NCBI RefSeq assembly: GCF_000737865.1
Contig: NZ_CP007287.1
Coordinates: 1,682,972-1,746,971, forward strand
Direction: 5' to 3'
Length of the DNA stretch: 64,000 nt
From: Bifidobacterium coryneforme
GTDB lineage: Bacteria > Actinomycetota > Actinomycetes > Actinomycetales > Bifidobacteriaceae
The stretch's first letter is position 1; every line of letters starts with the position of its first letter. Below the pieces are notes generated by a model that worked only from the letters and a program-made list of their open reading frames with translations, made no database searches and was not told where the DNA came from. A program made the translations under genes and the position numbers. Of the stretch, positions 63,453 through 64,000 are shown piece by piece.

Positions 63453-63753
63453 TAGCGGCCCTCCCAGGTGCCTTTTTGGGCATGTTCTGACTTTCGCCCT
63501 CTGCAGCAGATCGGAAGCACCAGGCACACTCCTTTTCGGCGCCCTCGCGTCAGGACCGTGGAGCCGACCAGCCTGCACAGGTAAATTACCGTTACCCTCA
63601 TGTCTTCGTTGCAGGCACCTTTGCCATCATTGATACGAAGCTGGGGCTCTGACCCAACCGGTCAGAGCCCCAGCTCATTCTTTGTTCCCTACCTTCTGTC
63701 TGCCTTAAGGGGTGCGGCAGCCAGCCGGCTATCCAGCATCTCCGTTCGCCCCG
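63453..63753. other. trxB-parB convergent spacer
   Basis: This 301-base spacer holds the strong bidirectional terminator at 63639-63675. The rest is non-coding by eye; a weak CCCAGGTGCC..TTTTTGGG arrangement lies just after trxB. Confidence 0.5.
63639..63675. terminator. Bidirectional terminator between trxB and parB
   Basis: AGCTGGGGCTCTGAC and GTCAGAGCCCCAGCT form a perfect 15-bp stem with a 7-base loop, followed by CATTCTTTG. Confidence 0.9.
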
Positions 63754-64000
63754 TCAGACCCAACCGTCTGCCTTGTCGGATGGGCCCATGCCGTTCTGCC
63801 CACCATCAAGCAGCATGGTGAGGATGCGATCCATGTCTTCAGGGGAAGAGAAGACGATCTCGATCCTTCCATGCTTCTTCGTTCCCTTGATGGCAACCTT
63901 GGTATCGAATCTGCTTTCCAGGTTCTGTCTAACCGGGCTGTCGCTCCAAATATCCGGCCGGGACTTCCTGGCCTTCTGCTTGACCTGGCCGGTTTTCAGC
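63754..64000 (-). CDS. parB: Chromosome-partitioning protein ParB (C-terminal part)
   Basis: A partial gene: 81 C-terminal residues are seen, ending at the TGA read from 63756, and the rest lies beyond the window. The fragment has the ParB C-terminal dimerisation segment NLESRFDTKVAIKG followed by GTKKHGRIEIVFSSPEDMDR, then a short low-complexity tail. ParB binds parS near oriC and recruits SMC. Its location next to trxB supports an origin-proximal position. Confidence 0.9.
   Translation of the reverse strand, partial: LKTGQVKQKARKSRPDIWSDSPVRQNLESRFDTKVAIKGTKKHGRIEIVFSSPEDMDRILTMLLDGGQNGMGPSDKADGWV

Noticed and set aside
1-64000. CRISPR arrays, insertion sequences and rRNA genes
   Set aside because: No regularly spaced repeats, transposase-like proteins or rRNA sequences were seen on reading through.

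Overview
The window is high-GC DNA (roughly 60% by eye) with tightly packed, often translationally coupled genes. It looks like a chromosomal segment of an actinobacterium, most probably a Bifidobacteriaceae member. The evidence is the actinobacterial block cca - NUDIX - DUF6049 - murJ (fused to a pseudokinase) running toward trxB and parB, which normally lies near oriC, together with a DUF4032 kinase-like protein, a MsiK-type sugar ATPase and an Rpf-like cell-wall protein. The species cannot be fixed from sequence reading alone. I see no phage genes, insertion sequences, rRNA or CRISPR array.

Region 1 (1-3.8 kb) is the tail of a siderophore-type iron uptake operon: two FecCD permeases, a FecE-like ATPase and a siderophore-interacting flavoprotein. 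Region 2 (3.8-11.8 kb) holds trpE and trpG behind a candidate Trp attenuator, an AraC regulator divergent from a zinc dehydrogenase plus a glyoxalase-fold protein, an MFS symporter and a DUF4186 protein. Region 3 (11.9-21.5 kb) is a cyclopropane-fatty-acid synthase followed by a seven-gene iron operon read on the minus strand: FTR1, P19, DUF2318 membrane protein, two MacB-like permeases, an ATPase and an FMN_bind lipoprotein. This resembles the P19 cluster of Campylobacter, with an FMN_bind lipoprotein where that cluster has thioredoxin-like proteins. An ApbE flavin transferase at about 31 kb could flavinylate this lipoprotein.

Region 4 (21.7-28.7 kb) has four amino-acid permeases of the APC superfamily in a row. 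The third follows a complete lysine riboswitch, which identifies it as a lysine permease. The fourth is a paralogue that shares near-identical DNA tracts with the third, suggesting gene conversion. Region 5 (28.8-43 kb) is mostly metabolic: ilvC, apbE, purA, fba, a nucleoside hydrolase with an MFS transporter behind a LacI-like operator, dcd with a structured leader, rlmB, a DUF4032 protein, msiK and a carboxymuconolactone-decarboxylase-like protein.

Region 6 (43-64 kb) is envelope and information processing: a Ser/Thr kinase, a DsbA-like protein, tRNA-Thr(UGU) followed by tandem hairpins, an Rpf-like protein, rsmA-ispE, a LytR_C protein, cca divergent from NUDIX-DUF6049-murJ/pseudokinase, an aminotransferase with ddl, a small membrane protein, trxB, and the end of parB. 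Iron supply (two uptake systems plus flavinylation), amino-acid uptake with RNA-level control, and peptidoglycan precursor supply and flipping are the main themes.
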